A DNA stretch of 64,000 nt from Macrotis lagotis. Lineage: Eukaryota; Chordata; Mammalia; Peramelemorphia; Peramelidae. A program made the translations under genes and the position numbers. This document shows positions 42,500-53,655 of this stretch, one piece after another. The stretch covers positions 618,188,974 through 618,252,973 of the forward strand of contig NC_133666.1 of the NCBI RefSeq assembly GCF_037893015.1, written 5' to 3'. Each line of letters begins with the position of its first letter. The stretch's first letter is position 1. Below the pieces are notes generated by a model. The model was given only the letters and a program-made list of their open reading frames with translations. It was not told the origin of the DNA and ran no database searches.

Positions 42500-44098
42500 C
42501 CAATCAATCAATAAGTATTTTTTAATCATTTATAGTTTTCCGGATGGTGTAACATTGGAGATACAAAAATAAAACTAAGACCAGTCCCAACACTTGATGG
42601 TAGAGACTTATAGGACACATATGGAGTAGATGGAAGATAACTTGAGAGGGGAAACCATGAGTCATGAGGGGAGCCATTGAAGGTCTGAAAAAGACATCCT
42701 GTAGAAGGTTGCATTTGAGATGAATCTTGAAAGAAATCAAGAATAGGAAGCAATCAACACAAAGGCATGCACAGAAGAGACAGGGTATTGTGCATAAAGA
42801 CCAATAAACAGATTAGTATTTAGGTTGGATTATAGAGGGAGGGACATGTATGAAGACTTAAAAGGCAGGAAGGGGGTCAGGGCATGAAGAGGGCCTATGT
42901 TGACTGATTGGCTGTTGTTCTTCATTATCAAAAAAACACAAAATTACATCACTATATATGAAACAAATTATAGTATGTCTGACTGTGGCTGATCAAAGCA
43001 ATATGAGATTGGAATACTCTATCACAAGTTAGGCACAAACAGTCCATATGTTTCTCACATTTCCTTTGAGCTGCTTCAATTTTGCCTTCCAATCATAGAG
43101 TGCAGCCCCCTCTCTTATGAGGGCACACCAGGCTGGACAGTCCTCTCCCTTGCTGCACAATCAATTCCAAAATACTTAAAAGAGATCTTCAGGGTGTTCC
43201 AGTATCACTTTTTCTGACCCCTTTATGAGTACTCTACATAAAATAGTCTTTTTGGCAAGCAGACATTTGACATTCTAACAACATGGTCAGCCCATTGTAG
43301 TTGTGCTCTCTGTAGTGATGCTGTAATGTTAGGCAGTTTAGCTCGAGAAAGGACCCTAAGTGCCTGGTATCTTCTCCTGCCAGGTTATCTTCAGAATCTT
43401 CCTAAGAGAATTTAAATGGAAGCAATTCAGTTTCCTGACACGGTGCTGGTAGACTGTCCAGGTTTCACAGTCATATAGCAACGAGGTCAGCATAACAGCT
43501 CCGTAGACCTTCAGTTTGGTAGTCAGTCTATTACCTCTTCTTTCCCATACTTTCAGAGTCTCCCAAATACTGAGCTAGCTCTGGCAATGTGTGTCAGCCT
43601 CACTGTCAACATGTACCTCCCTGAAAGTACACTGCCAAGGTAAATAAATTTGTCCAGAGTATTTCAAAACTTTTCTGCTTTCTGTAATCCACGATTTCAT
43701 ATTTGGATGGTGTGGTGCTGGCTAAATGTAAAACAAAAGAAGTCACAGGGAACTCCCAGAGTTTACTGAGTGGGGGGAAATCTATGCTTTAGGAAAACTA
43801 CCTTTATGACTGGATGCAGGACAGATTGAAGAGGGCAGAGAAATTACTTAGAAAGCTATTGATGAGGACCTGACCTAAAGTGTTTTATTGTGCCAGTAGA
43901 GAAAAGAAGACAAATATAATAAATGTAAAGGAAAAAATGACAATATTTGGCAACTAATGGGATATGGGAAAAGTTGAATTGCTAACCTGGGTGACTGAGA
44001 GGATGGGGATGCCCTGGATCTTTTTGGAGGGAAGTTCAGAAGAGAGGTGGGTTTAGGAGGAAAGATGAACTTTTGGTTATGTTGAATTCATAATGCCT
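42500..44098 (+). repeat. L2-like LINE split by an RTE-like LINE
   Basis: Left part 42500-42900 (GAGATACAAAAATAAAAC, GAAGGTTGCATTTGAGATG). Right part 43740-44098 continues in order (GTTTACTGAGTGGGG, GGTGACTGAGAGGATGGGG, GGTTATGTTGAATTC). Confidence 0.5.
42905..43735 (-). repeat. RTE-like non-LTR retrotransposon, C-terminal part, decayed
   Basis: The minus strand encodes LQWADHVVRM (43271-43300) and PKRLFY just after, matching the L(R/Q)WAGHVVRMPD.RLPKRLLYGEL stretch of RTE-like proteins. It also encodes CLTCDRVFQSHIALISHSQT (C2H2-like) at 42976-43035, and further RT text upstream (KASSVFGRL, LLYDCETW with frame shifts). Ends near 42915 with TTGATAATGAAGAACAAC. Not functional. Exact clade uncertain. 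Confidence 0.65.
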
Positions 44099-44099
44099 T

Positions 44100-44600
44100 C
44101 CTTTTAGTGACATTTTCATTTACACAGTTACAATTGCTGTAGATTAATTTTTTTTAGTTCTGTTTCATTTACTCTGCATCCATCTATATAAAGTTCCATG
44201 TTTCTCTAAACTTATGAAATAATATTTTATCATATACACAATAAACATTTTCCCATCTGCTCTGCAACTTATGGTTACCTTTTCTCATTCTTTTATTTTT
44301 ATCTTTTCTCTGTCACAACGAATGACACAATTAATTCTTTGCTATATGATGGCTATTGGTTTCTGTCTTTGATGTCTTGGGACCATTGATTTACTTTGCT
44401 TTTGCATAATTATTCCAAACTGACCTCGCACATGTTTGAACTAATCATCAGAATCACAGTAATGTATTAATGTACCTATCTTCCCATAGCTCCTCCAACA
44501 CTGACTCTATTGGGAGTCATCTTTTCCAATGTCAGGGTATAAGACCTTATATCAGATTTTCAGGTGAATTTCTCCAGCTCTTTCAGATCAAGGACTGTTT
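44100..44600 (-). repeat. Old LINE-like sequence
   Basis: CTTATGGTTACCTTTTCTC, CATAGCTCCTCCAACACTGA resemble antisense L1-type 3' text. Weak. Confidence 0.3.
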
Positions 44601-45175
44601 CAATTCATCTTTGTAACACAACATCTATGTACCACAGTCTCTGGAATATAAATGCATAAATGCTTGTTGACTAGTAGCATGACACAAGTACACAAATGCT
44701 CATTTATAATCTATTTTTCTTTTCTGTAGGTATCTCCAATTTAACATATTCAAAGGGTAACATATTCAAAACAGAACTCATCTTTCTTCTCTATTTCTTT
44801 TGAGAGGACCACCATCCTTTTAGTCACCCAGTTCAAAGCCTCAAATGACATTCTTAACTTTTCATTCTTCTTTAGCCTGTAGAAAAATATTCTAGGCATG
44901 GATGATAGTTCATGGAAAGACATTGGTATATGGAATATTACCTGTGAGGAACAAGTAGGCAGAGCATTGTAAGTAGGTAAAGGGTAAGAGGACTGGAAAT
45001 ATAGGAAGTAGTCAAGTTGGCAAAGATTTTAAATGCCAAAGAGAGGATTTTTGTATTTATCTTGAAGGAAATAGGAACCCACTGGAATTTATTGAGTAGG
45101 GGAATGACATGATTAGACCTTCACTTGAGGAAGATCATTATGGCAGTTGATCATTCAAAAATGGAGGTGAGGAGG
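44584..45175 (+). repeat. L2-like LINE fragments
   Basis: L2-end-like at 44584-44672, CAAAACAGAACTCATC at 44769, and GGAATTTATTGAGTAGGGGA near 45085. Confidence 0.45.
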
Positions 45176-45280
45176 GGCTCCTAGTCTAATGGAGGAGGGG
45201 GGAATGAGCAAAGTCTAATTCTCAGACTGCTTTTTCTTCCAATTTAGTGAAATCTGTCTCCTTTTGGGACCCATTAGTCT

Positions 45281-45433
45281 TTTTTTTTTTAGGTTTTTGT
45301 AAGGTAATGGGGTTAAGTGACTTGCCCAAGGCCACAAAGCTAGGTAGTTATTAAGTGTCTGAGGCGGGATTTGAACTCAGGTACTCCTGACTCCAGGGCC
45401 GGTGCTCTATCCACTGAGCCACCTAGCTGCCCC
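45281..45433 (-). mobile_element. WSINE-like SINE
   Basis: Reverse copy, CCACCTAGCTGCCCC end. Flanks CCATTAGTCTT at 45271-45281 and 45437-45447 form the target duplication. Confidence 0.92.
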
Positions 45434-46010
45434 TATCCATTAGTCTTAATGCTGCCCTTTGGGATCAAGGTAAACAAAACTCATTCTTCTTCAAATGTTA
45501 GAAGACAGCTCTCACATCTCCCCTCAGTTTTTTCTTTTTTCACAGTAAACGTCCTCTATTTCTTTGATTAATTCCACATCTGCCATTTATTGCCTACCCT
45601 GTATGAATTATGCCTTGGCCTCTCTAAGCCTCAGTTTTCCCAAGTATAAAATGAGGGGATTGGGATAGATGGCCTCTAGAGTTCTATCTAGCTCTAAAAC
45701 TAAGTTGTTATGACCTTGTCTCTTGTTGATGATGTGTTCGGAGCACATTCCAAACTATCAGTGTCCTTCCTTCCCAGAAATAAGCCTAGCATTTGAGAAG
45801 TCTTCTGACTAGGGCAGAGGATAGGGAACTACTATACTCCTTGTTCTTATCTTTACTATAATGTAGTCCAAAATTACTCTTTTTGGGGGATGCTGACTCA
45901 CAATACTGTTTCATACTGACCTTGTAGCCCTTAGAAGTACCCCCATCCTTTTCCACGAACATGACCAATTCTACCAGATTCTGGACTTATCCCATTGAAT
46001 TTTTTTTTCT
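45434..46010. other. Intergenic with one MIR3-like tail
   Basis: 45600-45710 is SINE-like (CCAAGTATAAAATGAGGGG). The rest is unassigned. Confidence 0.4.
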
Positions 46011-46014
46011 AAAC

Positions 46015-46136
46015 AGGCAGCCAGGAGGTACAGTGGATAAAGCCTTGGGCCTGGAGTCAGGGAGACTGAAGTTCAAATCCAGCTTCAAACACTTCTGAAT
46101 CTGCCTGTCTCAGTTTCTTCATCTGTAACATGGAAC

Positions 46137-46196
<60 letters not shown>

Positions 46197-46290
46197 CTGT
46201 CTTCCAGGGTTATTAAGGCTTCAATGAGTTAGTATTTATGAAACACTTTGTAAATCCGAAAGCACTACATATACTAGCTGATATTTCAAG
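46015..46290 (+). repeat. tRNA-derived SINE with expanded (AAT)n
   Basis: GGCAGCCAGGAGGTACAGTG head; (AAT)n at 46136-46194 lies where other copies have a short AATAAT; CACTTTGTAAATCC end. Confidence 0.85.
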
Positions 46291-46319
46291 TGTACCATTT
46301 TACATTTGTCCTCACTTTT

Positions 46320-46885
46320 TATCATAAGTTTTGTGTAGTAGAATATGCTATATTTGGAATCAGAAAATCTGGGTTTGAATTCCAGCTCTGCCAGCTAATT
46401 ACCTACTTGGGTGATAATGGGAAAATCATAGTTTCCACATCTGGAAAATGAAAATAATATTATTTGTCCTACTTATCTTACAGATTTGTTGTGAGGTTCA
46501 AAGATGATAATATATGCAAAGTGCTTTGTAGATCATAAATCAATAAATAATTGTGGATTATTATCAGATTCAGCTCATTGCTCCAATCTAAGAAGATCCT
46601 GGAAGGCACCAAAATATTTTAATTCTTAAAATAAAGTTCCAAAGGAAACACTGGAACTAGTAAATTGATAAAAATTTTATGAGGGGTGGGAATAAAGAAA
46701 TATGAGGGTTTTTTCCTTTATAAGATACTGAAAGATATTGCTTGAATGGTACAGTGGAATAGTGACTTTGGAGTGAGAAGACTGCCTTCCAACATGAGAG
46801 GTCTCTCTGGGAATCAGTTTTCTTATCTGTAAAATGAGGGGTTTAGACTAGATAAATTTTAAGCTTCCTTTCATCTTTAAATCCA
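46320..46885 (+). repeat. Two SINE relics in tandem
   Basis: 46320-46565: GGAATCAGAAAATCTGGG, TTTGTTGTGAGGTTCAAAG. 46735-46885: TTTTCTTATCTGTAAAATGA. Confidence 0.55.
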
Positions 46886-47002
46886 GGATCCTGGGGTGAT
46901 CTTTCTGGGTCTATATTCTGTCATCCAGTATATGTCCCTTTCAGCTTCATACCATTTTCAAATTTGATAAAATACTAAGCCTTTAAGATGTAAAAAAAAA
47001 TA

Positions 47003-47145
47003 GGGGCAGCTAGGTGGCTCAGTGGATAGAGCACCGGCCCTGGAGTCAGGAGGACCTGAGTTCAAATCCAACCTCAGACACTTAATTACCTAGCTGTGTG
47101 GCCTTGGGCAAGATATTTAACTCCATTGCTTTGTAAAAAAATTCC
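47003..47145 (+). mobile_element. WSINE-like SINE
   Basis: Plus-strand full-length: GGGGCAGCTAGGTGGCTCAG to TGCTTTGTAAAAAAATTCCC. Confidence 0.93.
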
Positions 47146-47220
47146 CTAACCCCCCCCCCAAAAAAATATAAATTAAAAGAGAGTCCCTGCCCTCAAGGAA
47201 TTTACATTCTTTTGTTTGTT

Positions 47221-47482
47221 TGTTTTTTAAGTTTTTTTGCAAGGCAAATGGGGTTAAGTGGCTTGTCCAAGGCCACACAGCTAGGTAATTATTAAGTGTC
47301 TGANNNNNNNNNNNNNNNNNNNNNNNNNNNNNNNNNNNNNNNNNNNNNNNNNNNNNNNNNNNNNNNNNNNNNNNNNNNNNNNNNNNNNNNNNNNNNNNNN
47401 NNNGTGTCTGAGACCAAATTTGAACGCGGGTACTCCTGACTCCAGGGCCGGTGCTTTATCCACTACGACACCTGGCCACCCC
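47221..47482 (-). mobile_element. WSINE-like SINE interrupted by an assembly gap
   Basis: Left part 47221-47303 and right part 47404-47482 together make one reverse SINE; the gap falls at the GTGTCTGA step. Confidence 0.85.
47304..47403. other. Assembly gap (100 N)
   Basis: Exactly 100 N, with GTGTCTGA on both sides (47296-47303 and 47404-47411). Confidence 0.99.
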
Positions 47483-47867
47483 CAGAATTTACATTCTAAT
47501 AAGAAAAATGGAGAAATAACTACAATGGGATCTGTTGGCAAAGTTCCAAGAATAAAGGAGGATTGGTCTCGTGAAGACAGTCAAATGCAACACTCACATC
47601 TAAGCAAAATAACATTTCCAGAGTTTAAAAAAAACAACAAAAATAAAATCCTGACCACAAAAGGAAATTGGCCTAATCTGGAATAATTTAGTGAGTCCTT
47701 TGTGAAAACACATAGGGATTACATTCTTCTTTTGTTGTTCACAAATGTTTCTTTAATGATCCAACATAGAACTTTTCTAGGAATTGTGGATGAAAATTTG
47801 AAGAATTTATTATTTGAAAAATGGAGAAATTTGTTCACCTCTAAATTAGATGGCTTTCTTGTTCTGC
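47483..47867. other. Unassigned intergenic sequence
   Basis: AT-rich; nothing recognised. Confidence 0.3.
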
Positions 47868-48290
47868 TGGGGCAGTTAGATGGCACAATGGATTGAACAC
47901 TGGACCTGAAGTCAGGAAGACTTGAATTCCAAATCCAGTCTCAGACAGTAACTAGCTGTGTAATCCTGTACAAGTGACAACTTCTGTTTGCCTCAAATTC
48001 CTCAACTGTATAACGGGGATAATAACAGTACCTACCTTGTAGGGATTATTAGGATTAAAAGAGGTATTTGTGGGGCGACTAGGTGGCGCAGTGGATAAAG
48101 CACCGGCCCTGGAGTGAGGAGTACCTGGGTTCAAATCCGGTCTCAGACACTTAATAATTACCTAGCTGTGTGGCCTTGGGCAAGCCACTTAACTGCGTTT
48201 GCCTTGCAAAAACCTAAAAAAATAAAATAAAATAATAAAAGAGGTATTTACAAAGTGTCTGCCATAGAATGAAAACTTAATAAATGTCTT
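47868..48290 (+). repeat. tRNA-derived SINE split by a younger SINE
   Basis: GGGGCAGTTAGATGGCACAA head to 48069, then resumes at 48250 after the insertion with CAAAGTGTCTGCC. Confidence 0.85.
48072..48236 (+). mobile_element. WSINE-like SINE with 13-bp target duplication
   Basis: GGGGCGACTAGGTGGCGCAG to TTGCCTTGCAAAAACC and a (AAAAT)n-type tail. AAAAGAGGTATTT is repeated at 48057-48069 and 48237-48249. Confidence 0.96.
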
Positions 48291-49384
48291 CCATTTCCCT
48301 TGTTGGGTACCATTCCTTCAAGGTCACTGGCCAGTATACTTATATCTACCACTTCTTTCAGGACCACAAGATGTTTGTCTGGGTCTGAGGATCTGAACTC
48401 ATTGACTGCAAGTAGATGCTCTCTAACCACTTCTTCATTTACTCTATGTTGCATCTCTCTTCTCACCACTTAAAATCTATTTTGCTTATTCTCCAAGCCA
48501 CTCACCTTGTTAGGGAAAGTAAATGAATCAATGACTGAATGGGGAAATATCTTCAGGATACAAAAAAAAAATCATAATGGAGAACTGAGGAGCTGATCCT
48601 TTGAGGCAGAGAGACAACTACACCAACTATTTGTACACTGGATCCTAAGCATAGCAAGAGGTATAAATATGTGTGTAAGCTGGAGTCCAGACACAGAATC
48701 TTTTTCGATGCTCATTACCTCAATTTCTTGCCAAGACTCCTATGAACTCTTGGAGGGTATGAAGGGTGTAATCCTGAAGAGTCTCTAACTAGGCTCCCAC
48801 CAGGAGGCTCAAATGAGCTACCTTATACTACTCAAAGTTTTCAGGCAGTGTTGGGAAGAGTGATCTGCATTTGGCCAAAATTCCCCTTGCTTGTGAGAGA
48901 GTGAGTAAATCAAAACTTGGTTTCACACCTCTGCAAGGCCAACTTCATATGCAGAAGACTGGACCAGATCTGATCTAAACTTGTGATACATCTCAGAAAC
49001 TTTGACTTGCACATCTCTAATGAAAGTTTCTTTTGCTAGGATTTATCTCTTTTTGCCTTTAAAATGCAAATTAATAAAAAATTCCTTTTAATTTAGGAGT
49101 TATTAATCTATAGGAGGCATATCGGTACAGTGAAAAGGTTTAGGAAACATGAGGTTTTATCTAAGGTAAGGATTGGCAAGGAAAATGTGAGAGAGGATCA
49201 AAAAGGTGATTAGTTCTAGGATTTTAAGGGGATTATAATGGAAATGATTGGGGGTTTAAATTGAGCAGAAAGTAGTCCAGCACATATTGTCCTGTCCAAT
49301 CTAATTTGCTAGTTCCATAGATTTTCCCAGTTGGCAATGGATTAAGTGTCCCTCAGAGATTGATCTCCTAGAATAATTTCTTTA
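48291..49384. other. Unassigned intergenic sequence, about 8-9 kb upstream of MAFA
   Basis: Non-repetitive by eye. Contains AAATGCAAATTAATAAAAA (octamer- and TAAT-like) at 49061-49079. Could hold regulatory sequence; not demonstrable here. Confidence 0.35.
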
Positions 49385-49525
49385 GTCCAGGTTCTGTCAT
49401 TAAGTAGATGACATGAGTCCTTGGGCAAGTACCTTTGCTGAGCCTCTTTTTTCTCTTACATACAAGAAGGATGTTGGACTAGACCACTTTGAAAGTCCCT
49501 TTTGGTTCTAACCAACTGACTTTTT
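49385..49525 (+). repeat. MIR3-like SINE
   Basis: CCTTGGGCAAGTACCTTTGC, GATGTTGGACTAGACC. Confidence 0.6.
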
Positions 49526-49554
49526 GGAGGCTAAAAAAGCTAATAGTATCATTT

Positions 49555-50460
49555 TTTAATTGAAATTTTATTTTATTTTTCTAATTACATGCAGTGGTAA
49601 TTTTCAATCTTTATCCATTTGCAAATTTATTAGTCCCACATTTTTTTAATCATCCTCCCTTCCCTCCTCCCTCCCCATGGCAGTGAATAGTCTGGTAAAA
49701 GTTATATATGTACGTTTATGTTTAACATAGTTACATATTAGCCATGTTGTTAAAGAGGATTTAGAACTAAGGGGAAAGAAAAAACCATGAGAAAGGAAGG
49801 AAAAACATAAAAGAAGTTTTTAAAAAGTGAAATTAGTGTGCATTCAACCTCCATAGTTTTTTCCTCTAGATGTGGATAGCATTGTCCATAGAAGGTCTCT
49901 CAAGGTTGATCTTGATATCTGAACTGCTGAGAGGAGCTGCATCTAACTTAATTGATCATCTCACAATGTTATTGGGTTTCTTTTTTTGCTTTCTTACTTT
50001 ATTTTTTTTAGGTTTTTTTTTTTTTTTTGCAAGACAATGGGGTTAAGTGGCTTGCCCAAGGCCACACAGCTAGGTAATTATTAAGTGTCTGAGGCCAGAT
50101 TTGAACTCAGGTACTCCTGACTCCAGGGCCGGTGCTCTATCCACTGCACCACTTGCTGGTCTTTGTTTAAACTTCACAATTCTTTCTCAGGATGGCATTC
50201 TTCATTGTAGATAGCCATCACAATGTTATTGTTAATGTGTACAATGTTTTCTTGGTTCTGCTCACTTCACTCAGCATCAGTTCATGTAATTCTTTTCATG
50301 CTTCTCTAAAGTCTGATCAGTCTTAATTTCTTATAGAACAGTCTTATACCATAACTTGTACAGTCATTCCCCAGTTGATGGACATCCCCTCAATTTTCAA
50401 ACCTTTGCTTCTACAAAAAGTGCTGCTATAGATAATTGAACTAATGGTATCCTTAGGCTG
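49555..50460 (-). repeat. L1 3' end split by a SINE
   Basis: Antisense 3' UTR: TTTTTCTAATTACATGCAG, CTCCCTCCCCATGGCAG, CATGAGAAAGGAAGG. After the SINE: TGTACAATGTTTTCTTGG, CACTTCACTCAGCATCAG, TTGATGGACATCCCCTC. Confidence 0.85.
50001..50159 (-). mobile_element. WSINE-like SINE nested in L1
   Basis: Reverse copy: CAATGGGGTTAAGTGGCTTG to CTATCCACTGCACC. Confidence 0.92.
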
Positions 50461-50784
50461 CATTAAAAAACTGTCTAGGGTGAGGAGAGATAATAGGAAA
50501 CAGAAGTGGAGGAAGGAGCACATAATATCTGTCTTGAAATATTTGAAAATGTCATATAGAGGAGAGATTATCCTTGTTTTGGTCTCAGAGGACAGAATTG
50601 ACCTGGTTTAATGAATAAATGAAGTCCATCCCACTTCCTCTTTTTTCCCCTACTCCTCATGTCAAAACACCAAAGAATCACACATTTTGAGAGCTTGAAG
50701 GGACCTCAGTGACAATTCTAGTCCAACTTATACTGGAGAAAGAATGCATGCTGTAATATACCTGAGAGGTGATCATCCGATGAT

Positions 50785-51022
50785 AATGTTTGTCCTTCAT
50801 TCTCAAAGAAGACCATGACATCAGAGAGGTGATGACATGACAAGTATATGAATTGGATTTGAGTGAGGGGATGCTGTTTTAGGTCACCAGCTTCACTTTC
50901 TTCTCCAGAACCATCTGGGACCAGTAGCCAGATATGAATCAAGACAACCGGAGATGCTCCAGATGGGAGGCAATGAGGATTAAGTGAGTTTCCCAGGGTC
51001 ACAGCTAGTAAGTCTCTGGTGA
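50785..51022 (-). repeat. Marsupial SINE with LINE-shared 3' tail
   Basis: Reverse: TTTGTCCTTCATTCTCAAAG start equals the shared 3' end, then ACCATCTGGGACCAGTAGCC and tRNA-like remnants. Confidence 0.75.
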
Positions 51023-51112
51023 TCATCTAACTTCTGATTGAAGGAAGAATCTATTCTATTCAGAGGCACTCTAATAGTTAGGTGTCCCTCTCCAAAGATC
51101 TTCTTAGCCAGG

Positions 51113-51248
51113 TTCTCTCTTTCTCTGACTCTCTTACTTTCTCTGCTTTTGTCTCTGTCTCTGTGTCTCTCAATCTGTGTTTCTCAGTTTCTATTTCTGT
51201 CTCTTCCTCTCTTTCTTCCTCTCTCTGTGTCTTTCTCTCCCCCTTCCA
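51113..51248. repeat. Pyrimidine-rich (TCTCTG)n-type tract
   Basis: Degenerate CTCTGT/TTTCTC over 135 bp. Local ORFs are artefacts. Confidence 0.8.
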
Positions 51249-51349
51249 TAAACATATTTCTTCTCTTTTCTTATTTGCATATCTATTCTCTTGGCCCTAA
51301 TTTTTCTCCTCAACTTCAGTCCCAGATCAGAAGCTACGTGCTCTAATAA

Positions 51350-51690
51350 TCTACTCAGATGACTCATTAGTACCTCAAGCTCAACTTATTCAAAATAGAA
51401 ATCATAACTCTCTCTCTCTCTAAATCTATTTCCCCTCTAGGATACTGCCATCCTTCTCAATGCCAGGGTTCCCATCCTCGAAGGCACCCTTTATTCTTTG
51501 CTTTTACTTCTTCACTTTGCTCTGACACTTTCACTTCCAATAGCCAGCCTAGTTCATTCTGCCACCATGACACCTCCCATCTATCCTTTTTTCTCCACTC
51601 AACACAGATCCTACCTAATTCAGGTTCTTGTTGCTTCTCAGTACTTGAACAATTATATTAGCCCCTTTATTGGCCTCAGTTCTTCTCTTT
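51350..51690 (+). repeat. L2-like LINE
   Basis: CAAGCTCAACTTATTCAAAA, GATACTGCCATCCTTCTCAA. Confidence 0.45.
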
Positions 51691-51779
51691 CTAATTTATT
51701 ATATGAATAGATGCCATGCAAAAGACTTAAGTGCAAATATGAAAATAGTCCCTGCTCTCAATTCTTTGTAAGCCCTTGC

Positions 51780-52228
51780 TTACATTATTTTTTAAGAATT
51801 ATTAATGAATAAAAATCAATTCTCTCTTTCCATACCTCTCCCCTCAAGATAAGAAATAGGAAATCCTTTTAAAAAGAAAGATGCATAATTAAGAAAACAA
51901 ATCCTATATCGACCCATCCAAAAATGTGTCTTCTTCATATTTAGTCTTTTTTTGTCAGGAGGTAGATTTCTTTTATTTGAGTCCTCCGGAATCATGGATG
52001 TTTTATAGTATTGATTTGAGTTCTGATGGCTTACCAATTTATTTGTTCTTTGGTATTGCTGTCATCCTATAAATTGTTCTCCTGATTCTATTCATTTTCC
52101 TCTGCCTCAGTTCATACAAATCTTCCAAGGTTACATTTAGACTTTTCCTTTTGTCATTTCTTACAGCTCAATTGTATTCTGCTACATTCACATACCATAA
52201 TTTATTCAGTCATTTTACATTTGATGGA
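51780..52228 (-). repeat. Old L1 3' end
   Basis: Antisense: CTCTGCCTCAGTTCATAC, CTTTTGTCATTTCTTACAGC, CATACCATAATTTATTCAG. Confidence 0.65.
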
Positions 52229-52393
52229 AAGAGCTCATGTTCTTAACAGGGGAAGACAACAGATACAGAGAAGTTAGAATTGGAAAACATCAGTACAGTG
52301 CTTGCTGAGATATAACTTGGAACAAGAAAGGAAGTGGCATGATGACATGGGGTTTGGGGAGGGATCAGAATCTATATAACCATACACATACAC

Positions 52394-52397
<4 letters not shown>

Positions 52398-52453
<56 letters not shown>
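52398..52453. repeat. (AG)n microsatellite
   Basis: About 28 units. Confidence 0.97.
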
Positions 52454-52455
<2 letters not shown>

Positions 52456-52474
52456 CTCAGTTCTTTTTATAGTG

Positions 52475-53100
52475 GCAAAAACTTTCAAAGGGAATGCCTA
52501 TCTGGTATTTCATTGTGCTGTAAGAAATGACAAAGGGGACAATTTTAGAAGAACCAGGGAAGACTTGAATGAACTGATGCAGAGGGAAGTGAGGAGAACA
52601 ATTTATAGGATGACAGCATTGTAAAGGTAAACAAAGTCTTAAGAACTCTGATCAATGCAATGGCCAATTGATTCCAAAGGAGCAATGAAGAAACATTCTA
52701 GCTTAAGATGTGGTATGAGACATAGGCCAATGTGGGAATCCATATTGTATGACTGTTACAAGGATTTTGTCTTCCTCTCTCCTTCCCTCCTTCCTTCCTT
52801 CCTTCTTCCTTCTTTTCTCCTTCCTTCCTTCCTTTCTCCTTCCTTCTTTCCTTCCTTTCTTCCTTCCTTTCTCTTTCCTTTCTCCTTCCTTCTTTCCTCT
52901 TTCCTTTTTCTTTTCTCTTTCCTTCCTTCCTCCTCTTTCCTTTCTCCTTTATTCTTCCTTCCTTTCTCCTTCCCTCCCTCCCTCCTTCCTTCCTTCCTTC
53001 CTTCCTTCCTTCCTTCCTTCCTTCTTCCCTCTTTCCACCCTTTCTCTTCCTCTCTCTTTTAATTGGGGAAGGAGGCAGAAGGGGGAGAGAAACTGTGTTA
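52475..53100 (+). repeat. L1 3' end carrying a 290-bp (CTTC)n expansion
   Basis: 52475-52765: GTGCTGTAAGAAATGACAAA, GAACTGATGCAGAGGGAAGT. 52769-53062 is almost pure C/T (CTTCCTTCC). 53063-53100 resumes with a GGGGAAGGAGGCAGAAGGGG stretch typical of the L1 3' UTR. Confidence 0.75.
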
Positions 53101-53112
53101 ATTGAAAAGAAT

Positions 53113-53113
<1 letters not shown>

Positions 53114-53153
<40 letters not shown>
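53114..53153. repeat. (AC)n microsatellite
   Basis: About 20 units. Confidence 0.97.
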
Positions 53154-53156
<3 letters not shown>

Positions 53157-53319
53157 TGTAAGGAGAAACTTTAACTCATCAAAGCCTATTTTTTTCCTTC
53201 AGTGACCCCTATTGGCTCTATTATAAAAACGCAAGGACCCTCTTCTGGGGTTTGAAACTTTCCCCAATATAGCTCCCACTTCTCTCCTCAAGATGAACTC
53301 TCAGTTCTAGCCCAATGAA

Positions 53320-53655
53320 TGATTCCCTTTCCCCCAGATGGGGTGCTCATTCTTTCCTGTCAGTGCCTTCACACAGCTATGTCTCCACAGCTGGAATGTT
53401 CTCTGTCCCTATCACTGCTTCTCAGAAACCTTATCTTGATTCCTATCTAACCTCAGGTGTGCTGTTCTCCATGAAACCTGGCCTTCACACATACAACTTT
53501 ATCTTTCCTCATCTTCTCTCCCTCCTCAAATTACTCTGTTTACTTACTTGGGCACATATCTCTACCTTGCTTTCACACTCCAATTTGGTCCCCCCCCTCA
53601 ATATTATGGAGGCTCCTGGAGGGCAAGGGCTGTTTCATTTGGGGGATAATGTCCC
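53320..53655 (+). repeat. L2-like LINE
   Basis: CAGTGCCTTCACACAGCTAT, CCTGGAGGGCAAGGGCTG. Confidence 0.5.

Noticed and set aside
52655..53152. ORFs of 118-150 codons of Phe/Leu/Pro/Ser or Lys/Glu/Gly
   Set aside because: They read through the (CTTC)n microsatellite.
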